Part shown: positions 5,562-5,990 of the stretch, in pieces
How positions within the stretch are numbered: position 1 is the stretch's first letter
How the letters are laid out: each line of letters opens with the position of its first letter
Assembly: GCA_012727515.1 (NCBI GenBank)
Contig: JAAYGZ010000020.1
Coordinates: 1 to 5,990 of the forward strand
Direction of reading: 5' to 3'
Source of the DNA: Desulfovibrionales bacterium
GTDB lineage: Bacteria > Desulfobacterota > Desulfovibrionia > Desulfovibrionales > Desulfomicrobiaceae
Length of the DNA: 5,990 nt
Notes under the pieces: generated by a model
What the model saw: the letters and a program-made list of their open reading frames with translations, nothing else
Database searches by the model: none
What the model was told of the DNA's origin: nothing
Program-made: the position numbers and the translations under genes

Positions 5562-5990
5562 CTACTCGTGCCCCAGTTCAAGGCTGCGCCTGGTTGCCGC
5601 GCACACAGCCTGAATAATGGCATGACGAAATCCGTGTTCATCCAGGGCATTAAGCCCTGCCATGGTTGTGCCGCCAGGAGAGGTGACCATTTCCTTGAGC
5701 AGGGTTGGATGGGCCTGCTCAGGCTCTGCCATGAGGGCTGTTCCGGTCATAAGGCCTTTGACCATGGATGCTGCATCTGGACGCGGCAGGCCCAAGGTAA
5801 CGCCAGCATCAATAAGTGCTTCCATAAAAGCATAGACATAGGCCGGGCCAGAGCCAATAAGCCCGGTATAGGCGTCAAAAAGTTTTTCCGGCAAGACATG
5901 GGCCTGACCAAGGGCGGAAAAGGTGTTCTGCAGTTCCTTGCGCTGCTCCGCAGACAGGGCCGGATGCTCAAAGCACAGGGCATATACATC
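5562..5990 (-). CDS. proC: Pyrroline-5-carboxylate reductase, C-terminal part (cut by right edge)
   Basis: This is the last step of proline synthesis: NAD(P)H-dependent reduction of 1-pyrroline-5-carboxylate to L-proline, in the cytoplasm. The frame is open from base 5990 to the TAG at 5564-5562, giving 142 residues. About 120-130 N-terminal residues, including the Rossmann nucleotide-binding motif, lie outside. What remains is the end of the N-terminal domain and the helical dimerisation domain. LPEKLFDAYTGLIGSGPAYV is at 33-52, with EALIDAGVTLGL following to 68. The family signature TSPGGTTMAGLNAL is at 103-116 and AVCAATRRSLELG at 128-140. An apparent start at a TTG (5894) is internal and not the real one. 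The acetyltransferase follows after 10 bp, so the two probably share a transcript. Confidence 0.95.
   Translation of the reverse strand, partial: DVYALCFEHPALSAEQRKELQNTFSALGQAHVLPEKLFDAYTGLIGSGPAYVYAFMEALIDAGVTLGLPRPDAASMVKGLMTGTALMAEPEQAHPTLLKEMVTSPGGTTMAGLNALDEHGFRHAIIQAVCAATRRSLELGHE

Noticed and set aside
5552..5650. N-terminal extension of the acetyltransferase to 5650
   Set aside because: It overlaps the conserved end of proC by 89 bp and adds residues unlike GNAT proteins.
5747..5989. Second minus-strand frame near the right edge
   Set aside because: It is in another frame of proC, whose own frame carries the SGPAYV and TSPGGTT motifs and is open to the edge.
1..5990. Defence system, CRISPR array, prophage or toxin-antitoxin genes
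   Set aside because: No regular direct repeats, nuclease or phage motifs, or small paired genes were seen on either strand; all coding space is explained by housekeeping and polysaccharide genes.

Overview
The window looks like a chromosomal segment of a Gram-negative bacterium with roughly 50-60% G+C in most genes. All supported genes lie on the minus strand, so transcription runs from the right edge to the left edge. The gene complement (proC, a GNAT acetyltransferase, tRNA-Val, an RlmI-like methyltransferase, then a polysaccharide cluster) and the tRNA sequence would suit a deltaproteobacterial sulfate reducer of the Desulfovibrio type. That placement is a guess from general resemblance and no single feature proves it.

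Right part (about 4820-5990), read in transcription order: the C-terminal 142 residues of pyrroline-5-carboxylate reductase (ProC, cut by the window edge); 10 bp later a 177-residue GNAT acetyltransferase; then a promoter-like site, tRNA-Val(CAC) with an encoded CCA end, and a terminator-like hairpin. The middle gene (3967-4812) is a 281-residue class I SAM-dependent methyltransferase of the RlmI/COG1092 type. Its ribosome-binding site lies just past the tRNA terminator.

Left part (1-3690): a surface-polysaccharide cluster. A GT4 glycosyltransferase overlaps by ATGA a WbaP-type polyprenyl-phosphate sugar phosphotransferase, the membrane enzyme that starts a repeat unit on the lipid carrier. 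Next come rfbC (dTDP-4-dehydrorhamnose 3,5-epimerase) and the first 131 codons of a second GT4 glycosyltransferase, which runs off the left edge. Together they suggest a rhamnose-containing O-antigen, capsule or exopolysaccharide: WbaP loads the first sugar, the GT4 enzymes extend the chain, and RfbC helps make dTDP-L-rhamnose. RmlA, RmlB, RmlD, flippase and polymerase genes are not in the window.

The most notable non-coding structure is an element of about 163 bp (1005-1167) that fills nearly all of the wbaP-rfbC gap. It has imperfect terminal inverted repeats, an inner inverted pair of a GTCATTGCGA...GCAATC type of dispersed repeat, and a 20-bp insertion within one inner arm. It looks like a MITE-like palindromic element. 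I see no phage, CRISPR, toxin-antitoxin or defence genes, and no clearly new system. The best leads are this element, the low G+C of the left-most glycosyltransferase gene, and the tRNA-hairpin-methyltransferase arrangement.
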